Source: Hesseltinella vesiculosa
Lineage: Eukaryota; Mucoromycota; Mucoromycetes; Mucorales; Cunninghamellaceae
Assembly (NCBI GenBank): GCA_002104935.1
Contig: MCGT01000027.1
Span: 248,001-312,000, forward strand
Direction of reading: 5' to 3'
Length of the DNA stretch: 64,000 nt
Position numbers and translations under genes: made by a program. Shown piece by piece: positions 31,814-43,711 of the stretch. The stretch's first letter is position 1. Every line of letters starts with the position of its first letter. The notes beneath the pieces were generated by a model that had not been told where the DNA came from, ran no database searches, and worked only from the letters and a program-made list of their open reading frames with translations.

Positions 31814-33347
31814 TTATTGGTCATTTTCCAGAACAAATCGATAGCGGGGCTTCCCTTCCCGGAATGCCTTGACAGCGGCTGGCGCGTCGGACATCTTCCA
31901 CCTAACAAAAAGAATAAGGGACAATTCTCTCCCAGGTTGCTTTTTTTTTTTCCTTACTTGTTCAACCAAGGACGGACCTTGTGCTCGTCAGCAAACTTGA
32001 GCATATCTTCAATGGCGGCAGGGCTACCAATAAAGGACCCGACAAATGTGATTTGCTTTGCAGCGATCAACATGGCTGGGATGCCGTCCAACGGCTGCTC
32101 GGGAATGCCCACGACAATGTAGGTTCCATTGTTTCTGAGCAATGAAAAAATCTCGGTGAAGTTGTTGCGCTCTGCATAACTGCAGTCAATGATGTGCGTG
32201 AACGTGTCAAACCGAGACTTCATGCCTTCCTTGTCGCTGAGCACCACGTAATCTGAGCAGCCCAAGTTCTTGGCGTCTTCTCGCTTTCGATCAGACGTGC
32301 TTAGAGCTGTCACCTCAGCTCCCATAGCCTTGGCCCACATCACAGCAAAGCTGCACAGAAAAAAAAAAATGAGCACCACACAACGCTCTCGAGGAGAGGT
32401 TTCGCACTTACTGGCCCAGACCACCAATGCCTTTGACACCAACCCTGGACCCTTTCGTCACATTGTGCCGTTTCAATGGGGAGTAGGTCTACCGGGGTGA
32501 GATCAAGGGTTAGAGGATCATTTCTCTCCTGACTCTTTTACATACCGTCACTCCTGCGCAAAAGAAGGTGGCAGCCGTTTCGTTTGTCATTGTTTCAGGG
32601 ATTTTGAATACAAAATGCTGGTGACCGCGCCATTTATCGGCATAGCCGCCAAAGGATTTGTCACCATTGGGCCAGAAAGAAGCATAAGTGCCCACCTGAA
32701 AATTTGGCGTCAGTGAACAGGTAGGGCTGTTGCAACAAACTTACTCTCTTGCTACAAAGGTGCTCATCACCTCTTTTACAGTCCTCGCAATCCAAGCAAG
32801 AACCGCTCTGGGCACCCACACCAGCTCGGTCTCCAACTTTGAACTTCTTGACATTTTCACCAACGCGAGTGATAGTGCCAGTGATTTCGTGACCAGTGAC
32901 ACATGGGTAAGGTGTAGGTCTACGTCAGAAAGAGAAAGAGAGGCGGGGGGGGGTATTGCACCATTGTTATTATTGGGGTGAACCATTTTCAATCTACTTA
33001 CCCCCAGCCTAAAAAAAAAAAAAAAAAAAAGTCAGCATGTCGTTTGGCGGAAAGAGCTTGTCCGTCCTTACCGCTGTCCATCGTATGAATATCACTTCCA
33101 CAAATACCTATCAGGGTGACATATTAGCTTGGCAAGAAAACAGTAAGAACGTGTTTTTGCACTTACCACAGTGTGTCACTTTCATTTCAACAGCGTCAGC
33201 GTCAAATTCTTTCAGTGGCAGCTCAGTCCACTTCATAGGTTCATCTGACATCGAAGAATTGCATAAGTATCCTATTTTTGGGACAGCCATCACCCGTTTC
33301 TTACCTTTGCTATGAACAGCCCATCCATGAAAAGTATCAGCACTCAT
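31814..33347 (-). CDS. Cinnamyl-alcohol-dehydrogenase-type zinc, NADP(H) alcohol dehydrogenase, copy 1
   Basis: Nine exons give 348 aa: 33305-33347, 33167-33244, 33072-33107, 33002-33008, 32745-32919, 32546-32695, 32412-32488, 31958-32350 and 31814-31901. Catalytic-zinc ligands are in HCGICGSDIHT and TGHE. The structural zinc loop is CLDCEDCKRGDEHLC. The cofactor fold is GIGGLGHFAVMWAKAMGAEV followed by STSDRKRED, a pattern typical of NADP binding. Such enzymes reduce aldehydes to alcohols in the cytosol. The fourth exon is only 7 nt (GCTGGGG), yet it is required to make SGWGPTPYPC. A paralogue lies 0.6 kb upstream with the same exon plan. The AG in the downstream intron is preceded by a run of about 18 T. 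Confidence 0.92.
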
Positions 33348-33975
33348 AATTGTATGTATTCAGTTGTTTGAATAAAGGTAAAAAAAAAACAGAAGAAAAA
33401 AAGTGCGAGCGGTGCAGAATATGTCAAATTTTATACTGCGAACCCATGCTACCCGTGTCCCATGATTACAAATCGCTTGCAGTTTCATGCAGCTTTTTTT
33501 TTTACCACCGGCTATTTGTCATCGATTAATTCTTATTTCGACAATGGCACAGAATGCGTTCAATTTTTATTTTGTTTATTTTCATGCTTGCAGAGGTGCT
33601 CGTCTAGCCAGTCACATCCCAGGCTAAACTTTCGGCTAAAGATCCATGCACTGTGCAATTGACATGGAGCTTCAAAATACAGTACATGGCACCCTGGAAT
33701 ACTTTACTAAGCATGAAGTCGCTACACATCATGGCCAAAGGGCAGCTCTTCTTGGTTTCGTTTTTATTTTGTACGGTACTACCTGCCCACCTCGCACCGG
33801 GCCATTCCCACTTGGTTGATCCCTCCATCGGCAGCCCCCCCCCCCGAAAAAAAGATGGGTGGGCGGAAAAATCCATGGCGTTATAGAAGCTTTATCAGAA
33901 ATACCAAATCTACTGTAGGTTCTTTTTTTTTATTTTCAAGAAGCCCATACCAAACGTAAAGAATGGAGACGGGTG
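33348..33975. other. Spacer between the tandem alcohol dehydrogenase genes
   Basis: About 630 bp containing the promoter of copy 1 and the 3' end of copy 2. A C10 run lies near 33836. No exon with a recognised product was found. Short open frames here have no family resemblance. Confidence 0.4.
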
Positions 33976-35605
33976 CTAGGCTTCCAGAATGATTCTGTAG
34001 CGAGCTTTGCCTTGTCGGAAGGCTTCTACAGCAGCGGGGGCGTCGCTCATCTTGTACCTTTAGAAATAAGGATGACTAAACCATTCCTGTGGACCGCTCT
34101 ATTTTTTTAGCGCCTTACTTGTTCAACCAGGGCTGGACGTTGTGTTCCTCGGCAAATGCAAGCATGTCTTCCATTTCAGTGACGCTACCTACCAGCGAGC
34201 CCACGAGCGTGACTTGGTTAGAGGCCAGAGCCATGGCAGGGATTTGTAGAGGCACTTCAGGCAGACCAACCAAGATGTAAGTGGAGTTGGCCTTGAGTAG
34301 GCGGAAGAGAGATTTGAAGTCGTTGCGTTCGGGATACGCGCAGTCGATGATGTGTGTAAACGTGTTCGCGTTGTCGGCCAGCGCTTCCTTGTCGGACATC
34401 ACCAAGTACTCATCACAGCCCAAGCGTTTCGCATCGTCACGCTTGCTATCAGATGTACTCAGCGCTACAGTGTAGGCACCCATGGCCTTGGCCCACAATA
34501 CTGCAAAGCTGTGCACCATAAAACAAAAGGTGAGAGGAGGTTAGCGATAACGGCATTCAGCTATTTTTTTTTTGTCGTTTGTCACTTACTGGCCAAGGCC
34601 ACCGAGACCTTTTACGCCAACTTTAGCGCCCTTGGTCACATTGTATCGTTTCAGCGGCGCATAGGTCTAGTTGGAGAGGCGAAGAGACGAGTGATTAGAC
34701 AAGGTGGGATGAGTTCGTGACGTGAAAGCGGCACTCACAGTCAATCCGGCACAAAGCATGCATGCTGCTCGTTCGTTTGTCATGGATTCAGGGATCTTGA
34801 AAACGAGGTGCTGATGACCACGCCACTTTGTAGCATAACCGCCATATGATTTGTCACCGTTTGGCCAGTGGGAGTCGTATGTACTTGTCTAAGAAGAGGA
34901 AGAAAATAAGTCGGTCGACAGTCGCGCTCTAGCGTATCTAATGCTCACGCTTTTTCATATTATTATTTTTTTTACCTTGATTCCTCGGCACATGTTTTCC
35001 AGGCCAGCCTTGCAGTTGTCACAGTCCAAACAGGCACCGCTTTGAGCACCAACGCCAGCGCGATCACCCACCTTGAATTTAGTAACCTTACTACCGACGC
35101 GAGTAACAATGCCGGTGATTTCGTGGCCTGTGACACAGGGGTAATTTGTTGGCCTAATTGAAAGAAACAACGGTGAGAGCTGATCTGCAGGGTTTTAGCC
35201 CAATTCCTGGAATGGATCGTTTTTGTGTAACTTCGCCTACTCCCAGCCTAAAAAAACAGTTAGTTTTTGCGACCAACCTTTTTCGTTTGTCTTACCAGAG
35301 TCCATAGTGTGAACGTCAGAGCCGCAGACGCCTAAGAATGGGGATGAAAGGGTCATTGCCAAGCACTCTCTCTCATTTTTTTTCAGCAAAAGCTCTTACC
35401 ACAGTGGGTAACGTTCAGCTCAACGTCACTGTCTTCCCACTTTTTCAAAGGCAATTCGGTCCAAACCATGGGCTCGCCTGGATCCCAAACAGGAAAAGAA
35501 AAGAGAGGTCAGGTACAGGGCATGATGTCAGCTTATGCGTTCAATGTGCACCGTCGGCTTACCCTTGTTAAAGACAGCCCATCCGTGAAATGTGTCTTCG
35601 CTCAT
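33976..35605 (-). CDS. Cinnamyl-alcohol-dehydrogenase-type zinc, NADP(H) alcohol dehydrogenase, copy 2
   Basis: The exon plan matches copy 1, from ATG 35605 ([15 protein letters not shown]) to TAG at 33976-33978, about 347 aa. Zinc ligands are in [11 protein letters not shown] and GHE, the structural loop is [15 protein letters not shown], and the cofactor motif is [19 protein letters not shown] with [10 protein letters not shown] 7-nt exon (GCTGGGA, 35241-35247) bridges to PTNYPC, giving SGWEPTNYPC. The two copies are clearly paralogous over their full length but differ at many positions (for example [14 protein letters not shown] versus VVGIPEQPLDGIPAM). The duplication is therefore not recent. 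Separate substrates or regulation are possible. Confidence 0.9.
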
Positions 35606-36382
35606 TGTTTTCTGAAGTGACAAACTTTTTGTGGAATTGAAAGAAAAAGGAAGAAAAAGAAAGAAAAAAGGAAAGAAAAGCGGGAAGTGACGTGGAGCTT
35701 TAAGTCGCTTTTTTTTACTTCATCTCCGCAGACAGAAACGTTGATCCATCTCGGTCAGGAACGAATGTCTATTCGAATGGCCCAAGGCAACTCGTCAGCC
35801 TACATGGTACATAGATCATAATGAAGATAACGCCCACTCCCGTGCCAGATCAAGTAAACCACTGTCAACGAAGCACGGAGAGACCCTGCCTTGGATGGGA
35901 CGAAAAAAAAAAAGAGGCGCAGTGAACTAAAAAGGAAAAGGCACCTGCTTTGGTGGTTGAACAGTCAATCCACGATGACGAACCCAGGCATGCACATACG
36001 TGCATTCAGCTGCTGTGGTATGCAAGCAAGCGTGCAACCTGCCACGCTATTTTTTTCACTGAACGCTGATATTTGGAACTCAGAGCGTGTCTCATTTCTG
36101 ACACCAGGCTGAGTGAACCAAGGCTGATGATCGTTTTATTGAATGGTGCTAATTTACAAAAAAATAAGAGAAAGGGCGGCTATCTATGAAGAAAGAGTGT
36201 AAGTGATGCAGTAGCCTAGATAAGATAACTCTTGTCCAATCCAGGGTGTCTTAATCAACACTTTTTTTTTAATCTTGGATCTTTGTATCAGCCAAAAGGA
36301 GCAAGAGACTTTACACTCCCTGGCTTTCTTTAGATCCGTTGCAACCCTGGTGTTTTCACGCCGCGCCTGACTTACTGATCAT
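35606..36382. other. Intergenic region between alcohol dehydrogenase copy 2 and the UBE3D-like gene
   Basis: About 780 bp. It includes A/G-rich stretches upstream of the dehydrogenase start (35638-35690) and no credible exon. Open frames such as the one near 35891 lack partners and domains. Confidence 0.4.
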
Positions 36383-37802
36383 TCATCTTGGTAGGAAACC
36401 TACATGGAAGTCCTTGGAGAGAGAGAGGGCTGGGTGGTGCAATTTACGCAGAGCGGGAGGGAGGAGGGCCGAGGAAGCTTGTAGTTGTTGCATGAGTTGG
36501 TGACAATAGGTGTCGGGGTATATCAGATGATCTGCCGTTCGGTCCTGAGCCCATTGCTTGCCTAGGACGTCGCCATCGGCATAGAGAATCTTCAGACCTG
36601 TGATTGGAAAATGAGTTTGGGACCAAGCGAGATTGCGACAAAAATTACCGTGCAATTCATGAAAACGGTGGGTGGTATCACTTTCTAGGTGGTCATCCTT
36701 GAAACCATCATTGTGGACAATGGTGGTGTCCCAGTTGAACAGCCAGATCTATGAAAAGATAGGATTAGATGGCTACAGGAAGCAACTCGGTGGAGCATAC
36801 CAAGGCATATATTTTACTGGTTTTGCGGCCTTGAATTAAGAACTTGCGCGTAGCGTGGGCTTTTGCGGCTTCCATCATATCACCCACAAGCATGTTGATG
36901 AATTCCGGTCGGGTCAGCTGTTCATTTTTGGGGAGGATTTGCACACAATACTTGAACAGTTTGACAGCCATCACTCGCTCACAGCCATCTGTGAAGGAAA
37001 AAAAGCATTGTGAGCCTCGCATGACGAACAATGGATATAACTACCTTGGCGTTCAAATTGACCATCACCCATGACTTTTCCGCAATGGCCACAATTGATA
37101 GAGATCCATTTGGTCAAGGTTCCGCGATCCCACTAACGAAAAAAAAAAAAAAAAAAAAAGCTGGAGCAAGCAATGGGAAGAGAGCGTGGGAGTTACATTG
37201 ACTTTGTTTAGCAGTTCTTGGTCAGGGACCACGGCTTTGGGTTGTAGGTTATGGGCATCCAAAAAGAAGTAAAAGCTCCCGACGAGGGTGGAGCCAGGGC
37301 GGGCCAGGATAGGTTTGAGATGACGGCGGTGTTCCTCCGGCTTGGCTTCATGGCAAATCCAGCATTCAACCAATTCAAACCAATGCTCGGAAGGCATGTC
37401 CTTGCAGGTGAATGCTTCGTTGTGGACCAGCACATTCTGGCAGTGGCGACAGGCGATATCGGTCCAGCCGTTGGTTAGGAGGTCCTTGGCTGACCACCAC
37501 GCAGGGTCGTCGGGCATGGGCACGGCAGGGGTCGGCTGAAGTGGAATCTTGATATCCCATGTCATCTGTTCGGGCTCGTCGGGTGTTTTCGTCTCATGAG
37601 GGCGGGCATGACAAGATCCTTGCGAAGCCAGGTGATACAAGGACAAATCCAAGATGGTGTCTTGGTCGCAGACAAGTCGGTTTTGCTGCAAGGTAAATGC
37701 AGCGGCCGTCACAGGCTCAGGACTACCGACAGTCACACGCAAGATGTTCAAGTTGGTCAACTTCTCAGCAAATACGGCATAGCATGATTCCGATGGGGGC
37801 AT
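36383..37802 (-). CDS. UBE3D-like protein (HECT_2, E2-binding ubiquitin ligase family)
   Basis: Five exons (37197-37802, 37045-37132, 36801-36988, 36649-36748, 36383-36597) give 398 aa. The Cys pairs are arranged as in the HECT_2 family: IACRHCQNVLV, then LVECWICHEAKPEE, then INCGHCGKVMGDG. Also conserved are LVGSFYFFLDAHNL, the FLIQGRKTSKIYALIWLFNW strand set, LKILYADGD, and a C-terminal LPPALRKL ending in HVGFLPR. Human UBE3D binds the E2 UBCH10 and is reported to act as an E3. Ligase activity here is inferred only. The start is ATG 37802 (MPPSESCYAVFAEKL); the longer upstream TTG frame is hydrophobic low complexity and was rejected. The gene is head-to-head with bL21m, 185 bp apart. Confidence 0.85.
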
Positions 37803-37987
37803 CCAAGTTGATATGATGAAAGAAAAAAGAAGAAGAAAAAATAATAAAGGGCGTGCGGAAGAAATGGAGCTCAGCCACTGACTTTTGTCAATGGCAGAGA
37901 GGGGCAACGGTCAAAACAATTTTATTTCCTCCTCCTTTCTCTCTCTCTTTTTTTTTTTTTTTTTTGACAGTTTGCATATTCATTTCC
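37803..37987. promoter_or_regulatory. Bidirectional promoter, UBE3D-like / bL21m
   Basis: The 185 bp between divergent starts contain an A/G-rich half (37820-37870, purine on +) and a C/T-rich half with a T18 run (37925-37967). Each gene thus has a pyrimidine tract upstream on its own coding strand. This mirrored arrangement supports a shared promoter. Confidence 0.5.
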
Positions 37988-38593
37988 ATGTTCTTCTCTG
38001 CCTTACGAAGCCTCAGTAGCCAGACCTCCACTTCTGTCAAAGGTAAACAGATGGGCACATGGCCGTCGAGCTCGTCACTGACCCCTTTCCTTTTATTGGT
38101 GCACGACTTTTAGCTTCATTATCAGCAGTCAGTACGTGAGAGACTTTGAAAGGGAGCCAAGGCTAACGGATTTCTTGTAGATATCTTTCGTCGCACGCTG
38201 ACGACCAATGTCGACGCCACCACAGCCTCATATATCCAAAAATTACGAGATCAGCTACGATACTACGCCGTGGCCGAAATCGCTGGCCGTCCGTACTTGA
38301 TCACACAGAACGACAAGGTCATTGTCAATCGTCTGAACGATGTCAAGGTGGGCGATGTGTTGAAGTTGAACCGTACTCGCGAAATCGGCAGCAAGGACTA
38401 CGCCCTTGTGGGTGAGCCTTTTGTGCAAGAGGGCCTGTACGACATTCAGGCCACGGTCATCGAACACACCAAGAGCAAGCTCGTACGCATCGTCAAGAAG
38501 AAGAGAAGAAAGAACTACAAGCGCACCATTGAACACAAGCAAACCCACACCGTTTTGCGCATCTCGAAATTGGACGTCAACCCTGTAGCATAA
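37988..38593 (+). CDS. Mitochondrial ribosomal protein bL21m
   Basis: Two exons (37988-38042, 38181-38593) give 155 aa. Exon 1 encodes a short Ser/Arg targeting leader (MFFSALRSLSSQTSTSVK), joined to DIFRRTLTTNVDATT, a further Arg-containing presequence-like stretch. The ribosomal L21 fold follows: YYAVAEIAGRPYLITQNDKV, VGDVLKLNRTREIGSKDYAL and a basic KKKRRKNYKRTIEHKQTHTV segment that is the signature of the family. It belongs to the large subunit of the mitochondrial ribosome. The length fits the family once the transit peptide is counted. The next gene starts only 211 bp after the stop. Confidence 0.92.
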
Positions 38594-38804
38594 ATATCAA
38601 CCCCCTCCTGTTTCATTACCATTTGTTGTTCTTCTTGTTGGAATTAAACAAAAACCTATCTAGACAAGCAAAGCAAAACTAAAAAAATCTGTGCACCTTG
38701 CAGTGTGGAGCGGGGGCTGAAAAAAAGGGTTCAAATAACTCTACCATTTTTTTTTTCTTATTTCTTTCTCTTCGTTTCCCCAACTTTTTCTTTCCCCCCC
38801 CCCA

Positions 38805-40927
38805 ATGACCAACAGCTATTCGCGACCTACTGTGGATCAGCTAGCTACCACATCACAACAATGGCTCAACCATCCACGTCTTGCATTGATTAAGAATATT
38901 ATCTTTTTGCTGGTCATTTACCATTATGGGTCCCATGTCTATGCCAAGGTGCTCGTCGGTGGACCCGTACGTGCATTGGCCGACTTGAATGTCTGGGTGA
39001 AAAGAGTAAGTGGTGTCTATCTTATCCATGAAAACAGGCATGTTTACCTTTTTCATTGCAGTTCATTTTCCGTCAAATGAAGCGGATTCCTTCTGTGCGC
39101 AATAAAATTGAAAGTGAAATTAAGAAGAACATCGACGATATGGAGACGTCGATGCTTTCCAAAGAAGCCAACCTCCCTAAACAGTATCAATTGCCTGCTC
39201 ATGGTTTATCAAAGGAGCAAGTCTTGGTGCGCTTGAAAGAGTAAGTCTCGAAAAACCGGCGACAGGAACTCATCTTCTGATAGACTGCAAGACTTGAAGA
39301 GTGCTGACTGGAAAGGCGGCAAGGTGTCTGGTACGATTTATCACGGCGGCGAAGAGCTGACAGGTCTTCTGGGCGATGCCTACCGAATGTTTGCCGTGGC
39401 CAACCCTTTGCACCCTGAGGTGTTCCCTGGCATTCGACGTATGGAGGCCGAGTCGGTGGCCATGGTGCTGCACATGTACAATGCTCCCTCGACAGGCTGT
39501 GGCACCATGACCAGCGGTGGTACTGAATCCATCGTCATGGCCTGCAAGACCTATCGCGATATGTATCGAGATTTGAAAGGCATTCGTTACCCTGAAATGT
39601 AAAAACCGAAAAAATAGGAGTTCCGTCCTCATTTCTCGTTCCTAGGGTGGTGCCCGTGACCATTCATGCGGCATTCAACAAGGCGGCCGAGTATTTTAAT
39701 ATCAAATTGATCGCCATTCCTGTGGATCCTGTCACTCTCAAAGTGGATTTGAACCAAATGGCCCGAGCCATCACAAGCAACACTGTCATGGTATGAAATG
39801 AAAAAGGAGGGGCAAAAAAATAGATCTCCAACTTAGTTGGGTCATCTTGAATATGCCTTTTATAGATTGCAGGGTCAGCCGTCAACTTCCCCCATGGCAT
39901 AGCAGATGACATTGTTGCTTTGGGAAAGCTAGCAAAGAAACACAACATTGGTCTTCATGTGGATTGTTGCTTGGGCTCCTTCGTGATGCCTTTTCTCGAA
40001 AAGGCCGGCTTCCCCACCACCCCTTTTGACTTTCGGGTGGACGGCGTCACGTCCATCTCGTGTGATACGCACAAGGTAAAAAAGGGAACTGCGGAGAAAT
40101 TCCGGCGCACAAAACGGAAAAAAAAGAAATGCTTAACCCTGATCTTTTTTGTGGTAGTACGGATTTGCTGCAAAGGGCTCCTCCATCATCATGTATAAAA
40201 CCCCAACCATTCGCAAATATCAATACTTTCTGTTTGCCGAATGGACTGGCGGCATCTACGCCTCACCAAGCGTGGCTGGCTCAAGGTAAAAAAAAAAAAA
40301 AAAAAAAAAAAAATTCCCACGTTTTTTTTTTTTTTTTTTTCTGTTAGACCTGGTGCCTTGATTGCTGGCTGCTGGTCCGCACTAATGAACTTGGGTGAAG
40401 ATGGGTATTTGGATACTTGCAAACAAATCATTCACGCTCGACAAACCATCCAAGCTGGGTAACGCCAACGAAGCAAAAACGAGATGGGAAACTCACGTTT
40501 TTCTACTTTGGGAAGTGTGGCATCCACACCTGAACTGTTTGTCATGGGTGACCCTATTGGCCCAGTTGGTAATCAGGTGACTAAAACCACACCCTGGCTT
40601 TGACCGTTTCTCTTTTTCCTTCCAGTGTCCTTTGGGGCCAAACGACTGAATATCTATGATGTCGGTGACAAGCTATCGGGCCGAGGCTGGAATATCAGTG
40701 CGCTGCAAAACCCACCTGCGTTACACATCTCGGTGACCTTGCCTTGGGTCCAGAGCGCTGATCAGTTTGTCAAGGACATGAAAGAAGTCACGGCCGATCT
40801 GGTGGCCAACCCCGGCCAAGCCAAAGGCAGCAGTGCAGCCATTTACGGTACAGCCGCTAGTGTACCTGATAAGTCCATTGTCGAAGATGTGGCTGCCGGT
40901 TTTATTGATCTTTTGTACAAAGCCTGA
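38805..40927 (+). CDS. DPL1: Sphingosine-1-phosphate lyase (PLP-dependent)
   Basis: Nine exons (38805-39005, 39062-39240, 39284-39598, 39646-39790, 39866-40075, 40158-40285, 40348-40458, 40516-40568, 40626-40927) give 547 aa. An N-terminal hydrophobic anchor ([20 protein letters not shown]) fits ER membrane insertion. The PLP fold shows [53 protein letters not shown] and the Schiff-base lysine in [15 protein letters not shown]. The intron at 40076-40157 splits this motif directly after the lysine. The enzyme cleaves long-chain base phosphates to a fatty aldehyde and phosphoethanolamine, the exit step of sphingolipid breakdown. The seventh intron donor (GCTGG|GTAACG) gives an in-frame short exon of 53 nt. 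Confidence 0.95.
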
Positions 40928-41278
40928 TTGTTCGTCTGTCGTCAAATAAAACATTCTTTGATCCCGGCTGAGCAGCGTCGGCTTTCAACACCGCTCTTTG
41001 CCAAGACAAGCAGGAGAAGCTGCCTGTTTGATTTTGTTGAGCTGCACCAATACGTTTCAAAAGGAAGTCTCATGGCAGATCGGTTTTCTCCAAAGCGATG
41101 GAAATGAAAATGAAAAATAGTCGCCTTGCTTCCTGAAAAAAGCCGACTGCCCCATTGGTCAAAAACCCCACACTGGCGGCATCTTTTTGAAATTTTTTTT
41201 TATATTCCAACAAAGCTGAAACGATCTCCTTCTTCCTTCTTCCTTCTCATCTTATTGCATGCATCGTCATTATCTACA
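40928..41278. other. Intergenic region between DPL1 and a Zn2Cys6 gene
   Basis: An AATAAA (tcaaataaaac, near 40943) follows the lyase stop. A T/C-rich tract precedes the ATG at 41279. Nothing else is recognised. Confidence 0.4.
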
Positions 41279-43711
41279 ATGCTAAAATCAATATCATGCA
41301 CAGGTACTTGCCCCTTTTCTCCCTTTTTCATTTTATTTTTTTTTTTACGCATGGACCTGACTGATTGGCTTTCCTTCTTCTTCTTATTACTGCCCCTGCC
41401 CTGATATAGAATGCCGAAAACAACATCGAAAGTGCGTTCGGACGAATCAATCAGTAGAATGTGTACGCTGTTTCCGAATGCATCTGGACTGCGTCATGCC
41501 CTCGGCTGACCACCTGCAAGATCAAGACGAAACGGTAGACGGGTCCAAACAATTGAGGCAAATGAAAGCGTCGGTGGCTGTTCTCCAGTCCACCATTCAA
41601 CAACTCGAATTGCAAATGCATCAGCTACAGCAACCACCTGATCGTCTCGATGACATGGACACAGCCAGCATTGGCAGCCAGGCCACCACTGCTTCTCTGA
41701 CGCCTTCCAGCTCTACATCGTCTGCTACGTCCTTGACCCAGCCTGGCCATCCCTTGGAGCTGTTCACCCTTCAGCAATACCTTCAAGACATGTATACCCA
41801 CGTTTCTGCCGAACCGCATCCACCATTACTCATGCAAGTCGTCACATCGTCGTCGCCTTCGCCTCTCCTCCACCACCCGCCCCGCCCCGACGACCTCCTG
41901 TTGGAAAAGGGCAAGGAATGGAAAGTCACCTTTGTCGATGGCCGTTGGCAAATCGACACTGGCATCAAATCCATGGCGGAGCTGCTGCAGCTCCAGACGA
42001 AACTGTACCGCCAGCTCTCACCCTTCCAGGGCGTATCACGTTTCTTGGAAATCGAGCTCTCCCAGGTCGACCGCCATCGCCAGTCCGTTTTCCAAATGTC
42101 GGCTCGGGTTGCTCGCAACCACCTGCTTCTGCCACCTAGCACCCCTGTCGCCTGGGACCGTTCGCGCGTGCCGACCATGGCCTTCCATATCCCCAACCGC
42201 GTCGTCAACAGCCTGATCAAGCTGCACTTTCAATTCTTCCACGACTACCTGCCGTTTGTTTACAAGGATGCCTACCTTGCCCATCTGCGCCAGCTCAAGG
42301 ATCCCATGCAGTGCCCCTTGACCACTGCTCTTTGCTCGTATGTCTGCTGTGGCTACTATAAGGACATCCCGCCTATCAAAGATCTACCTTGGTTTAACAA
42401 CAGCCAGGATCGCCGCACCGTTGCTGAATATTTTTACGAGCGCTGCCGTGCCGTGCTGGACGACATCTACGACGACCCCAACCGCCGCCTCGAGACTGTC
42501 ATGTGCATCAACATCTTGAAGCGTTTTCTCATGAACACCCTCCGAGTTTCGGAAATGCGCAAACTCGACACCATTGCCTACCTCATCTGCATGGATCTCA
42601 AGAACCACTACAAGCATGCCCAGTTAGTGGATCTGGAAGGCCAGCCTTTCCCTTCACCGACCCCGGCCTCCCCCGGCTCCCCGCCGTCGTCGCCCTCCGC
42701 CTCACCCCCCACTGTCTCCATCGCCGAGCATGCCGTCTTTGCCCGCCACTATGCCTTTAGCGCCTGGGCCCACGTGTGCCTCGATTTTTTCACACCCGAC
42801 GGCCCAGATCTGGAAGGGTACCACAAGAGCTGGGACCTTATCCCGCTGCTGCCTCTGCCTGGTGAATCAAACACCCTGCGACAGTACTTGGAAATGCAAA
42901 GTCACTATTTTGCTCTCGTGCTTGCCCCTGCCGTATACAATTTGTTTGAACATATCCAGACCGCACTGCTTGGCTACCGCGTGGCCTTTGACCTGGAAAT
43001 CTTTTTACGCTTCCAGTCATGCACGCGTGAATGGTGGCAGCGACTGCCGCCCGAGTTTCGACTCTGTGACGATCCCGACGATCCCGACACCATCCGACAG
43101 GCCATTCGTGACTGTGAGGACGATGTCAAGCTGGTCTTGTATGTGTTTTACCTCGACCTTGTCACTTCTTGCTATGTCTGTCTCCCCCGAGCCAAGTCCA
43201 TGTCAGCCGACAATGACCCTGGTCTGCTGCAACAGATCCAGTCCATGTGTGTCAATGCCAGTCTGGAAGCTGCCGAAATGCTCATGTTGATCATGGCCCG
43301 CCTGGACGCCAACATCTCCTACTCCCAGTGTAATTGCCAAATAGAAAAAAAAAAAAACCGAAGCTGATCTCTTTTCCATTAGTTGTTGGTGATGTGTTCT
43401 TATTTGTGGCCGTGGATATCTTGGCCCATCATGCACAATCCGATGATCCCGACCTTGTGCGCAAGGCCAAAGACAAACTGGCTGCCTGTTTTCAAGTGCT
43501 GGAAAATGCCGATTTTATGGAAGGACACCGTGTGGACCTTGCCGCCTCACCCTTAACGCACTCTTTATTAGACTCCAATGCAGCCATGTTCCACTTGTAC
43601 AACCAATACCCCCAGCCAAGATATGCCCTTTTGTACGATTTGTGCCGCTTCCTGTCACCTTTGAATGGGTATATGCCGCGGACCCAACGCTTGGAAACCA
43701 TGTGTCCTTGA
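41279..43711 (+). CDS. Zn2Cys6 transcription factor with fungal_trans domain
   Basis: Three exons (41279-41303, 41410-43329, 43383-43711) give 757 aa. Exon 1 is just 25 nt (MLKSISCT plus one base). The zinc cluster is formed across intron 1: CTECRKQHRKC, then CVRC, FRMHLDC. The third-to-fourth cysteine spacing is 8 rather than the more common 6. A coiled coil follows (VAVLQSTIQQLELQMHQLQ), then the fungal_trans region (FHIPNRVVNSLIKLHFQFFH, VYKDAYLAHLRQL). A Pro/Ser-rich insertion lies near residue 420. The third exon encodes a helical C-terminus. This is the fourth Zn2Cys6 gene in the window; no pathway is assigned. Confidence 0.87.

Noticed and set aside
37803..37907. N-terminal hydrophobic extension of the UBE3D-like frame
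   Set aside because: It depends on a non-ATG start and low-complexity Phe/Leu codons. The ATG at 37802 gives a family-like N-terminus.
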